Shown here: positions 48,983 through 60,749 of the stretch, in pieces
Numbering within the stretch: the first letter of the stretch is position 1
Layout of the letters: each line of letters opens with the position of its first letter
Assembly (NCBI GenBank): GCA_028023455.1
Contig: JAQFVV010012545.1
Location: 2,943,001-3,007,000, forward strand
Origin: Epiperipatus broadwayi
Lineage: Eukaryota > Onychophora > Udeonychophora > Euonychophora > Peripatidae
Reading direction: 5' to 3'
DNA length: 64,000 nt
Position numbers and translations under genes: made by a program
Notes under the pieces: generated by a model
Told to the model about the DNA's origin: nothing
Databases searched by the model: none
What the model saw: only the letters and a program-made list of their open reading frames with translations

Positions 48983-49455
48983 TAAAACAGCCAAAACTCT
49001 TCTTACAGTAGTGTGACTCAGTGTAAGCCAGAGTAATCAATAGATGCCAGAAGACTTGTGCATAAAATCCCTATCTAGTGCTTACTCTTCCAATATCCCC
49101 AGATTAGTTTCTAACTTGTGGCTTTCATCAGTGAGGAGTCTTGTATCTGAGAACACTGCACTAGATATGAGAGCACTGTGAGGAGCCTTGGAGGTGCTGT
49201 GCTCTCAGATCCAAGACTCCTCACAGTGCTCTCAGAGCCAAGTCTTCTCATTGATGAAAGCCACAAGCTGGGGACTAGTCTGGGGTATTAGATGAGTAGG
49301 CACTAGATAGGGATTTTATGCGCAAGCCTTCAGGCATTGACTGATTACTCTGGTTTTCACTGAGTGGCACTACTGTATGGAGAGTTTTGCTGTTTTAATA
49401 ATGGTTATGAGCAAACTTAAGAAATGATGATCATGTGATGTTTAGTGGTTTGATA
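48983..49455 (+). mobile_element. Family A hairpin element, copy 3
   Basis: Left tip TTATTAAAACAGCCAAAACTC (48981 on) mirrors right tip GAGAGTTTTGCTGTTTTAATAA. The arms pair through AATCAATAGATGCCAGAAG, CCCTATCTAGTGC, CCCCAGATTAGTTTC and GCTTTCATCAGTGAGGAGTC. The centre (49150-49240) has additional short GAGCACTGTGAGGAG/CTCCTCACAGTGCTC repeats. A non-palindromic tail GATGATCATGTGATGTTTAG ends near 49455. Possible imperfect TSD GATATTAT / GATATCAT. Confidence 0.85.
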
Positions 49456-49459
49456 TCAT

Positions 49460-51297
49460 TAGTGAAAAATAATATTTTGATAGTCTCATTTATTCTCCTT
49501 TAGTCTAAGATTTTTTAAAAAAATTTTCTCACTCAGAAAATTTTGCTCTTCGGTCAACCATTTTTAACCTGAACCAAGTATTCAATGCATGGAGATTGAT
49601 TTGACATAGATGACTAATAAAATTGATCTCAGTAGGATTTAATTTGAATTGTTATGCATATTATGATAAGTAGATTTTATGACTTCTTTTATAAAGAGAA
49701 CTGACAAGAAAAACAAAATAATTAATCAATATTTTTTGCATTTATGATTACCTTTTTATTAGATCTTAATCAAAAGATTAGTGCAGCATTTGGCATTCAG
49801 AACAGAATTTATGCTTGTGCATGCGAACAAATATATATATGTTATATATATTTAAAATATTTGTTGTTATAGAAAAATCATAATCAAAAGATAATAAATA
49901 TCAACCAATGAAAATAGCAAATTGCAAATGCTTATAGGAAGAAATACAAAATAATTAAATTTAATATAAAAAATTCTAAGTGAAAACTAAGAAGTGAACC
50001 AATTTCAAAATAATTGGTTATTTGATTATTTTTGCATTACATAATAACTTTTTATAATATTAATAAGTCAATAAGCTAATACACATGGCTTTGCAGATGT
50101 CACTATATAAATGAATACTCCCACTTTTTCAAACACAAGATAAAGTCTTTAAGAAAATATAGAATGAATCCTCCTATATTTTCGACCCAACCATATATGT
50201 ATGGGCAAATCTGAAGTGTTTGAAATGAAGAGCATGAAGTTATTAATTGATCACTTTAAATTATTTTTTTACTTCGTAAATGAATGACGCCAATGAAATT
50301 TTTAGAATTTACTATACGTCATTCTTATAATTAAACATATGTAAACAAGACATTTATTTTTTATATAGCGCGACGTTTTTTTATGAAATATTAGTGGAAT
50401 TATAATATTTTTATTGATAATATGAATTATGCAAATGAACCAAAAGTATTAAAAATGAGCAATATATATATATAGATATATTATAATGGTAGCTTACAAT
50501 CCAACTTTTGTTCATTCTCACCACCAAATCAAACTCATTCCTAATGTAAAATTAGTTAATAGGTGGTTGAGCATGTATTTTCATTTTATGGAGAAAATAA
50601 ACCCACACATATATGTATAGATGCAACAAACACTTATTTTCCACTACATGAAAGAAATATCACGATAGATTAGTTTCATTTATCTAATAGAAAGTTAAAT
50701 ACCCTAGTTAAAAAAAAATCATACTAATATATATGTATTCAAATAATGAATTCAATGTCAATGTATTGTATGCCATTATACAAAACTTATACTTGGTAAA
50801 CATGATAACAACCTAATGTCAAACCAGTCACTAGGTAACCAAATGCAGAAGATGAAAGCATAATTTTACTACGTAATTTTATTTTACTTAACAGTCAATA
50901 TAATATACACGACAATAGGATTCACACAGCAATGGAAAAGGAATTAGATGCAAGTATACTAAACAACGGAAATTGGGTCCATGATAAAAACAAACCCAGT
51001 TCATTTCCATCATTTTTTACAATTTTCAAAAGGATATAAAAGCTGTATAACAACAACATTGGAAAATCAAATGTTCAAATCTAAGAAAACATGGACGGCT
51101 TATTCAAACACTCCAAATTATTTGTTTGATTGTTGTAATGCAAAATTACAAGAAACTATAGCCAATATTTAAACAGAAAGAATTCTAATAGATTTATGCA
51201 GTTGGATAAAATAATTGAATTGATTTAAATAGACATTTAAAATAAAAGGACTGTGCTATTCTTCGAATACAGATAAAATAACAAAATAGAATGTCAT
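49460..51297. other. Unannotated AT-rich DNA apart from the 50250-50370 repeat fragment
   Basis: A 63-codon frame at 50981-51172 is unrecognised. Three short ATATATATAG-type microsatellites. Confidence 0.5.
50250..50370 (-). repeat. Fragment of the Penelope-associated dimeric repeat
   Basis: CACTTTAAATTA, AATGAATGACGCCAATGAAA, TTTAGAATTTACTATACGTC, and ATGTAAACAAGACATTTATT line up with 59571-59970 and 40536-40770. Confidence 0.62.
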
Positions 51298-51309
51298 CAG
51301 CATAGTTAT

Positions 51310-51675
51310 TAAACAATTCAAAACAAAACAACACTCTCCATATAGTAGTGCCATCTTGTGCTAACAAGAGCAATCAATGGATGCCAGAAGGCTTGTGCAT
51401 AAAATCCCTATCTAATGCCTACTCATCCAATATCCCCAGACTAGTTTCTGGCTTGTGGCCTTCATCAGTGAGGAGCCTTGGATCTGAGAGCACTGCACCT
51501 AGATCTTAGGATCTAATGCAACCCTCCAGCACCCACCTTTTAACTCTATTTAACTACAAAACTATGAGAATGAAATTGAAAACACTATATGGAGAGTGTT
51601 GTTTTGTTTTGAATTGTTTAATAACAATTATTGTGCTAGTATGAGATAGTGATCATGTGATATTTAGTGGTTTAG
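51310..51675 (+). mobile_element. Family A hairpin element, copy 4, with exact 12-bp TSD
   Basis: The direct repeat CAGCATAGTTAT occurs at 51298-51309 and 51676-51687, exact over 12 bp. The left tip TTAAACAATTCAAAACAAAA, followed by CAACACTCTCCATATAGT, mirrors the right ACTATATGGAGAGTGTTGTT, then TTGTTTTGAATTGTTTAA, without mismatch. The rest of the right arm is deleted, so the element has a long left arm (to about 51525), a spacer with CACCCACCTTTTAAC, then only the right tip, and the tail GATAGTGATCATGTGATATT, ending at TTTAG. Confidence 0.9.
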
Positions 51676-51689
51676 CAGCATAGTTATAT

Positions 51690-54600
51690 ATAAATGATGA
51701 AATAATTCTGTTCTTATAAAAATTATTAAATACTAAACAGTGAATTAAAAAAAGATTTAAATCTTTTATCAACTGCAAATCAATGTACTCTGGCTAATCT
51801 AATATTGTCGTAGGGTCAAAGTGTTATCAGCTCTGATCATATAAGCATGGTGATTCAATATTCAGTTATATAATGCCTGCTCAAATATCAAATGCCCGAT
51901 CTTAGATGTCTAAATGGATACAAAACTAAAACAACAGAAGAGGAAAATAACATCATTCCAAATATGTCACCGAGGAGTACCTGCGAGTAATGCATGACTT
52001 GCTATAGAAGGATGACTGGAAGATTGATGAACTGTATCCATCAGAGACACTAGTTGTCTAATTCATGAACATTATGCAAGATAACTTTAAGAAAGTCTTA
52101 ATTTGTTATATAATCTTTTTTCTATTTTACATATATATTTGTAGAATTCTGTATTTTTTATTTATTCCACTTCCACACTTGGAAACCTAAATCTCTACAA
52201 CTCAGAAGAGTCCACTGTAGTTGAAGTCAAGAAAGTGCAGGGAGGAAGGTTGTTAAGTTAGACAAATTTTTTTTTTGAATAAAGTTTAGGTAAACTCTCC
52301 CTCCACAGTGACTTGTCATGTAGGTATTATCATCATCCTTACTGCAATATAGAATAAGGCAAGATTTTATTTGATATTATTTCATATTAAGAACACACAC
52401 TTGCTACAGGATGGAGTTTGTGTTGTTTATATGTTTATTTATTTTTATTAATGATCATTTACATTTGTTTATTCAGTATGAATGGCTAATATTCTGTTGA
52501 ACATTCTTTTCTATCAACCATAGGAAACATGAACATAGTCATGGGGGATTCTCAAGAAGATGGAACCCCTACATCTGGAATTGGACTACAAAGCTATTGC
52601 ACACACTTTCATATAATCTTGTTAAATAGTTAGTTAGCTTCATGATTATTGTAACAATGAATTAATTTTTCTTTTTATTACTCTTATCTAATTTGTAAAT
52701 ATGTAATGGCTTTATGTATAACTACCATGAGAAGGGTTGGAATAATAAGCACATTTAATCATTAATAGGGTAGAGATACATACTTGACACACATACATGT
52801 ATACACATTTTATTTTGTTAGTCAATAAACATTGTTAACATGATTTTCATTAAATGGTCTCTAGTTTGTCAAAGTTATTTATCCATTTATTCATCAATTC
52901 ACAAACGAATATACATGTGCACACACACATACTTTCTGTTACATCATAATATAATATGGTTAGATGAGTCCTCCACTCAATTGAAACCTATACAAAGGTA
53001 TGGTAATTGCTATCTAAGGTAAATTCATGCCTGAATAGAGCCAAGTGCAACATTCTCCCTGGGTTTGAATTCTGAGGCATGGGGATTCAGAAAGAAGGGT
53101 GAGGTATGAATGAACTAGCTTAAATTGTGTCTGAATTTAATGTGTAAACCTAGAGCTAATTCATTGGAGATAGACATGATCATTGGTTGGGTACTTCATC
53201 ACATCATTATGGCATCCTACCTGAAGACTCTAGGTCTGACCATATTTATATGTGTTCCCCCTCTTCTGGTGGAAAACCTGGACTATCACAATATATATAT
53301 ATTATAGATTTTCCAAGTTTCTTATGAAAATGCATCCACCTGTCATATTCATAAATTGAATTTAAATGCTGATCAGGTAAAATTCGAAAATATTTTCAGG
53401 TTTGAAACTTAGAATTTTTGTTTAGGTAGGTGACCCATAACCAATACAAAAAAAACATCCAAAGTAAATCTGGTAAATAAATGGATATCTAACTATATTT
53501 AACTAGAGAGTAAAACATGAAAAGTGAATCTCATAAAATGAGCAAGCCTGATTAGGAATTTCTTTCATTTTGCAGTAACCTATTTAAAGGCTGCTTTATC
53601 TATCTTTTATTATAATATTTCAGGAACTTTCCATAAATAATAAATATTTTACAGACAGAAATTAATAAAAATGTTTAGAATTTAAAAAGATACGTTCTAT
53701 GAGATTTAACACTGTAGTAGAGTAGTGGAAAGATCATAGATTAAGACTCAATGCATCACTTTTGATCTTTGAATGTCATGTTATGTCAATCAACTAACTA
53801 TTTTATTTAAGTAGTCAATGTAACACATTATACTCGCCAACATCTTTTCAGTTTATATAATTAATGATAGTGATATTTTTCAACTACAGATTGGACAATA
53901 AGCTAATAGTTAATTAAATGGACTTTATATCTAGAAGTGTAATCCTACAGACTGTTTTTAATTGGTTGGCATTTTTTAAATAGCAGGTACCATATGGAAG
54001 ATAGCTAAAATAACATTTGTGGCTTTTGCTAAAAGATCAATTAGCAAGTAACTAGTTATAGGGGATTGACTATCATTATCAATTAATGCCCAAAAACTTT
54101 ATTATTTTTTAATCTATGACTTTTAGAATTGACAGAGAGATGACACTTGTACACATTAGGCTACTCATATTTATTTGTATACGTATATATATAAAGGTAT
54201 TGTAGTTATACACAAAAACGCCTAAGCATATACACACACATTTACATTTACTTAATATTTTCATAAAAAAAGAATATTGTCAATTTAAAATTTATATAGC
54301 ACACACAAAATATTAAAAAGCAGATGTGTCTCCAACAAATTCATCTTAAAATTATGCAAATCCAATTAGTAATTTTATAGCGCTTCAAAAAACAACAACA
54401 CCAACAAAAAAATTGATTTTCAAATCATGCTAAAAAAAATCAATGCTGATTAAATTTTCAAACAGGTAACATTAGATAATTTGCTTAGTCTTAGACTTAA
54501 TTAAAATGACTTGTTTAATTATAAACATTTATAATTAGATTACTTCTCTAAATCAAGCTGCCATTTTAAGCTATATGCATTTAGAAATTAGCAACATATG

Positions 54601-55150
54601 GAGAGGCAAAAAAACAAAGCTATGCAAATAAATATATAATTATTATTGACCTGATTTTATTCTTGGTGACATCATCATGCAATATATATATCCATTTTTA
54701 AAAAAATTGTCTTTAAACAAAAATTAAAGTTTTGGTAATTATTTTTAAAATTTAAATGCAGGTTTAGTAATTTACTTTTCGAGCTATATCCTTAAAAGTC
54801 CATTTTTCAGTTTTAACAGTCGAAAAAACTTGCAGCTTAGTATTTTAATGCTAATTATCTTTATGCACATGATCCAGAGTTCTAACTCGGTAAGAATTAG
54901 ATATTTTTTAGATGTCTGAGAATTTTGCTAAAAAAATTAGGATTTTTTTCAGATAACATAGCACATTGTTAATCTATTTAATATTGCTCAGCAAATTAGT
55001 ATCTAAATATCATTATCTTTAGCTGAAAAGAAGGGGATTAAGTATGATGCACCTTTACTAAATGTCAAGAGGTATCATATAGGTGTGCTGACTTTACAGT
55101 TTACTTTTAATTTATATATGCAAATTAAGTATTATATAAAGTTTAACATA
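51690..55150. other. Unannotated DNA, in part less AT-rich
   Basis: Stretches at 51950-52060, 52150-52260, 52540-52600 and 53030-53280 are of higher complexity than average but show no ORF above 60 codons and no family I recognise. A host intron or UTR, or unrecognised repeats, would look like this. Confidence 0.45.
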
Positions 55151-55337
55151 TATATAATTTGAGGGTATTTGAACTCACACTTTCAATCTCCCTTTAGTCA
55201 TTCCTTCCATTTTATACAACCAATACACTTGACCATATACATGTGGAAAAGATAAATGATCTCCAATATATTTATTTCATGCTGAACCAGCACTCATCAG
55301 CTGGTATGGACCATCATTTCCCATATATATATATATA
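55150..55337 (-). repeat. Family B unit, first part (split by insertion)
   Basis: Matches the unit from GGGTATTTGAACTCACAC through CAACCAATACACTTGACC and GAACCAGCACTCATCAGCTG up to the (TA)n patch. The unit resumes at about 56380, see findings. Confidence 0.8.
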
Positions 55338-55339
55338 TT

Positions 55340-56378
55340 GTAATGTGATATGCCATTTTCCATTTATAACTTACGCATATATAAAACCATTTGTAAGATT
55401 GCGTGTATGTATATAATGATACACGTATATGCTGTATGTTTAAAAAAAATATTTATAATATTATTTCATTTTATCGCCTGCCATATTTATGAGCATCAAT
55501 TTATGACCTCAAGCGCCAATCTTATATTTCTATAAGAGTTATGCTGGGAGAGAACTGGAATACCAATATGGAAATGCCATTGACTAGCTCTGCTCAGAGT
55601 GGGTGATTATTTAATCGTGGGAATATATGAGGGATTATATTATACAAGACACTCTTCAATCCAAGCCATTACATTAATTTTTAAATCTAATAATCTAACT
55701 ACTCAAAATTAAAGAAATAACACACATATACGTAAGTCTCATTTTACTTTAATCCTATAGCTTTTAATTTCTATATTATTTATATGACCCTTTTTGTTTT
55801 TGTGCTCAAAATAGTGAGAAATGCATGTATACACATACACTGCATAGAACTGTATAAAATGCAATAGAAAATGAAAATAAACAGGAAAACAATGTCTGAT
55901 TCACCCGGATCCACAATAATAATAAAAAAATCAATTTTACAGTTCAGAAGAGTTAATAAATAATGTTCATGCGGACAGTTTATTATGTGTAGTTAAAAAC
56001 ACACTATCATTTGAACTATTATATGAATATAGGTGGTAAATGTGCACATTACCTTTTTCTTTCTTCCTTATGGAAAACTAAAGTTAAAATACTTCTTTCC
56101 AATGTGTATCGCATTCGACATAGGTGATTTTGGTGGTTTGATCTGTTTTATTGTTGTTCAACCTGCTACTATTGTTGGAGCTTGATCTTGGCATCGGAGT
56201 GACTGGTTTCCATTTACAATATTTGCATACACGGCAGCAACTTCAGTGTCTTCGGGGCAGGATTGTAAAAGCCCTGACACGCTTACGCTTTCTTAAGCTA
56301 GCTTGCCCACCATTCTAACCTCCATTTCTCTATGCATACAGGAAATTTTACTTTTTGAAACAGGGATTGAACTCAGCC
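55340..56378. other. About 1 kb of foreign sequence inside a family B unit
   Basis: Not repeated elsewhere in the window. 56090-56340 is markedly less AT-rich (CATCGGAGTGACTGG, ACGGCAGCAACTTCAG, TCGGGGCAGGATTG). On the minus strand it includes an open stretch with CRVCKYCKWKPVTPMP (about 56236-56190), carrying three close cysteines, and ending in a stop after HWKEVF. A second minus frame reads EDTEVAAVYANIVNG. Both are short and unrecognised. GAAACAGGG...CCCTGTTTC forms a small inverted repeat at about 56358-56385. Possibly an insertion carrying a gene fragment. Confidence 0.45.
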
Positions 56379-56379
56379 C

Positions 56380-56695
56380 TGTTTCAATATACATATAATT
56401 CATGCTTATTTTATATTAAAATAGCAAATCTTCAAACTTTATTGGATACACTGCAATATTTTCCACACACCAATTCTTCAGCCATCCATATCATTGAAAA
56501 TCTGATGATAGAATATTCAAATCCTTGTTTGCCAGTTTTTATTGTCATAACGATGTTGACCAGAAGTCATTCTAACCCCTTACATGTTGAACCTTAAGCT
56601 CATTTAAATACACAGAAGAGAAATGGGTAGAATACAGTCAGAATATGTAATATTTAAATACAAGTATGGTATATGTTCTTAAGCTAGATGACCAC
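56380..56695 (-). repeat. Family B unit, second part
   Basis: Continues the unit begun at 55150: AAAATAGCAAATCTTCAAAC, AATTCTTCAGCCATCCATAT, a CATTTAAATACACAGAAGAG block and a final TTAAGCTAGATG. The 80-codon frame here is repeat-derived. Confidence 0.8.
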
Positions 56696-57184
56696 AAGAT
56701 AAGGTTCAAATTCAGACCAAATGTAACTATATTTTTTTAAAGTTCCAATTATTTTTTGATTTTTTTTTATGAAACGATTATAATCAAGTAACTATCAAAA
56801 ACTAAAAAATCATTTAAACTTTCTTATCACTAACAATTTGCAAATCAGATGTAATGATGTTGACTATTTATACTTCTTTTATGTGGTACTTTTGAGAACT
56901 TAATTTGTAGAAATAACAATCTTCTCTATAGTTGTATATAAGTGCATTTATTAAATAAGATGTAATAATTTTTCATAAGCAACTTTTGTCAATGTTTTTT
57001 AATAGGAGTATTTATAGTCTCTGCCATAAGTCTTATGCAATTTTATATTACTAAGACTACTAATATATGGTATGGCTGAAGATCTATCAGCCCCATATAG
57101 CTATTTGAGTTGGATAGCTAGGTTTGAAGACATGTAGATGTCTGAAAAATTCAGATTTTCCACTCAATAGATAACTTTTAGATA

Positions 57185-57378
57185 AGTGCTTGGCTTTGGG
57201 TTGGTATTTTTAGATCTAGTGTCTGAACCTACACTGACACCTCTCTGAGGAGTGCCAAAGCACAAAACCATGGTCAGGGATGTGGGGAGGGATTCCTGAC
57301 AGAGATATTTTAAATGCTGGCTCTGGCTAAGCATTTATCACAAAGCTTGTAGAGGAATTGGCAATCCTCATTGTTTAT
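57185..57378 (+). repeat. Dispersed repeat D, copy 1
   Basis: GGTTGGTATTTTTAGATCTA, CCTCTCTGAGGAGTG, CTAAGCATTTATCACAAAGC, GGCAATCCTCATTGTTTA; present in reverse orientation at 60562-60745. Not AT-dominated. No ORF. Confidence 0.75.
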
Positions 57379-57399
57379 TTCTTGCAATAGGTTATTTAA

Positions 57400-59565
57400 T
57401 CATCTCGTCCAATGTGGAAATTGTTTAATATGCAGTTTTATATATTAAAGTTCAAACTATGATTATCAAGTCATACAAAGAACATGTATTTTCTAAGATT
57501 TAGTTACCAGTTTGTTTTACATAATTAAGATTATTAGGTTTAGTTACTAGTTTATTTTGTCTAATTCAATTATTAGCTTTATTGCTTGAAAAGCTCTTTT
57601 CTCTACTTATCACTGAAATTATCTTACCAAACTTCAGAAGACTTAGACTTTATACAATATATATATATATATTAATGATACATACTTCATTAAATTTAAA
57701 TATAAAATATATCATATGATTACAACAAATTATGGTATTAGAATGTTTTAAAAGTAAACTTTATATATATTTTTTATGTACGTCTTATAAATAAATTTAT
57801 TAAAAATTTTTTAAATGACTGTTGAACTTAATAGAGTTAAGTCTAAATATTTCTCAGTGAATTCAGTGCTATCTTTGATTGGTCCTGTTCAATGTATTTG
57901 CTGATTACAAGGTTCCTCATGATGCCAGTTGGATAGTCTAAGTCTTATGCTTAAATTAAAATTTTACATTTGTTTCTAAATATCATTAATTATCAATAGA
58001 TAAGAAAACTCTACAGTATAATTTTTTTTTTTTTTGTAAACAAGTTGCACAAAATGCATTGTCTTCTCACATTATATTTACAAATCAAAAAGAATCATAA
58101 TTTTTTTTTTGGTTGAATGTTATTTTCATTTTTTTGAAAGATGTTTTTAATAATAAATATATATTTTATTTTTATAATTATTAAAAATAGAATAATTTAA
58201 ATGTACATTTTAGTAATCAAAAAAAAAATTATTCCAACTAATGTTTTAAAAAATAAGTTTGTTTATTCACTTCTTTAAATAAATTTATAGTTTTTAATTT
58301 ATTTTCATTATGTTAGCTATATCTAAAATTCATGTCAATGATAGTTATGTTAGAAATAGTTTTAGATTCACCTATATATTTAAAATGTAGGGTGAAGATA
58401 AGAGTAGCCAGCCACTTTTGTCTTTTAAAGTCATTAATCCTGTGTTAAAGATTTGTAGAGGATCCCTACTATCAAAATTCAGGCACATAATCTTAAGATG
58501 ATGGCTTGAATATATATACATTTTATTCAAAATAAAGGCCACATATATGAAATATTACATTTTAAAATATTAGATGGTTTAATTATATGACCATGGAATG
58601 GATAAAGTGTATAATTAATTTTTATAAAAAGGCTTTTTAATTTAAATAATGTTTGTGGCAAAATAATATTTTTTAGTTTGCTATTTAAAAAATCTTTAAA
58701 ATAATGAAAATAAATGAAGATAAAATTATTCTGAGAAAAAAACTTTAGCATTTATAATTTATTTTTGTAAATATTTTCCATTATAGTGCTGATAATCCAT
58801 AGATTGGACATAAATTCACTAATAACAAATCATTTGAATTTGCAATACCAATAGTCATATTTTTAATAATTTTTGGCTAAAATCTACTGTTAGTATCTAA
58901 ACATGTGTTACTCTCCAAAAAGAAAAAAACAGTCTTCTAATAGCATTGTGGTCATAATATTATCCAACAAGAAACACAAGTGTTTTTTCTTCAAATCTAC
59001 TAATATAAATGTTATGTTTTACTAACATGATATGATATACTATGCACATGATGTTCACCTAATCATTTTTCATATTTTGCAAAGTTTGTCATCGATTTTA
59101 TTCTCTTATCTATTTGTTTATACCAATGATAGTGAAAGTTGCTATATTTTTTAAAAATAAATTCTATGTACATACTGTATAGCCCCCCCCCCCCCGGTAA
59201 ATGGAAGTAGAAAATTACATGAACATCAGAAAAAAAAATTCTTGATGTTAAAAAGCAGTAAAACTATTAGAATCAATGTGCTAAATTTAGAATGCCTTTT
59301 TAAAAATTAAGTTGCAATAAAAAATCATATGAAGAAAATTTCCAGTTTATTCTATTTATGTCATAATGTCATGAAGCAGATGGGAACTTTTATTAATGTG
59401 GATTAATGAAAAGCAAAGAGAAACAGCAGAAAATATTATAACATCTTTATGCTTTTAAAAGTTCAAATTTAGTTTAAATTTGCTTATATAATACAGTGTA
59501 TTTCAATGTGTTATTAAATAAATATATTGTTTAGTAAATATGCTTTTGGCACTAATTATAACCAT
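57400..59565. other. Unannotated AT-rich DNA
   Basis: A C13 run at about 59183-59195 and a 74-codon AT-driven frame. Nothing recognised. Confidence 0.55.
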
Positions 59566-59570
59566 TACAT

Positions 59571-59970
59571 ATTATTAACACTTGCAAAGTGTATGCACAA
59601 TTAGCATGAAAGGCTGATATTTGACTGTAATACAATTTTTTACATATGCTATATAAAATAAATGCTTATTTACATATTATTAAGTTTCAGTTGGAATGAC
59701 ATTTAGTAAATTCTAGATAATTTCACCGACGTCATTCATTCAGACATCATATATAGTAATTTAAAGTGACTGTTCCATCATCACGCTTTCTTTGCCAGTA
59801 CTTCAGCTTTGCTCATATATAAGCGTTTGAGTCATAGGAATAAGAGGATTCCTTTTATTCCTGCATAAATACTATATCTTGTATTGGTGAGAAAGTATTC
59901 ATTTATTATTAACACTCACAAAGCGTATGCACAATTAGCGTGAAAGGCTGATATTGGACTGTAATAGTAT
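59571..59970 (-). repeat. Dimeric Penelope-associated repeat, copy 2
   Basis: ATTATTAACACT, GTATGCACAATTAGC and GAAAGGCTGATATT occur at 59571-59633 and again at 59905-59968 (offset 334 bp). In between, TTACATATTATTAAGTTTCA, TGACATTTAGTAAATTC, TTTAAAGTGACTG and ATAAGAGGATTCCTTTTATT match 40536-40770. No Penelope coding sequence adjoins it, so the dimer appears to exist alone. Confidence 0.75.
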
Positions 59971-59988
59971 TACACTGTAAATGAATAT

Positions 59989-59997
59989 AAAGAGAAC

Positions 59998-60033
<36 letters not shown>

Positions 60034-60055
60034 GTATCTCTTTATATATATAATG

Positions 60056-60093
<38 letters not shown>

Positions 60094-60097
60094 CATT
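59989..60097. repeat. Two adjacent (TA)n runs, each capped by its own inverted repeat
   Basis: AAAGAGAACCCA-(TA)n-TGGGTATCTCTTT (59989-60043) is directly followed by TAATGGTGCA-(TA)n-TGCACCATT (60051-60097). The microsatellites are thus the loops or centres of small hairpins. The 64-codon frame here is from this repeat. Confidence 0.85.
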
Positions 60098-60099
60098 GA

Positions 60100-60560
60100 A
60101 TTAGACTTAGTATTTGATATCATTTGCATACAGAATACATGAATAAAACAAAATATTTTTAATATCTTATTGGGAAAAAATGTCTTTTCAAAGGCTGAAT
60201 GATTGCTTAAGTAGATTTCTCTTTGAGTGGCATCAAAATATAAATTCAGTCTTTTAAATCCGTTTGTACCTACATATTGGCTTAGCTAAAAATAATTTTC
60301 TCTAAGACAGATATCTTAAATAATTGCAAAGAAAGATAATGAAATGGTATTGAAAAAGAAACAAATATACAGACACTAATTGTAGAGGATAGTCAGTATT
60401 TAAAAGAAATAAAGTTACTCCACATTAGAATCAAAATATGTTAATTATAATTACCTGTAGCACCTGTTTATATGCAGTCTTATTTTAACAACTAAAAATA
60501 TTTGACTAGGCAAAATAAGAGTCATAGATCACATGACCCTATTCTCTTAAGCTTGTAAGT
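60100..60560. other. Unannotated AT-rich DNA
   Basis: Nothing recognised. Confidence 0.6.
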
Positions 60561-60561
60561 T

Positions 60562-60745
60562 ATAAACAATGAGGATTGCCAATTCCTCAACAAGCTTTGT
60601 GATAAATGCTTAGCTAGAGAAAGCATTTAAAAGATCTCTGTCAGGACCTCCCAAACTTCTGACCATGGTTTCATGATATCACACTCCTCAGAGGTGCTAG
60701 GGTAGGTCCAGACACTAGATCTAAAAATACCAACACAAACTCAGC
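60562..60745 (-). repeat. Dispersed repeat D, copy 2
   Basis: Reverse-complement relative of 57185-57378: TAAACAATGAGGATTGCC, GCTTTGTGATAAATGCTTAG, GACCATGGTTT, CACTCCTCAGAGGTG, TAGATCTAAAAATACCAACA. Confidence 0.75.
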
Positions 60746-60749
60746 GTTT

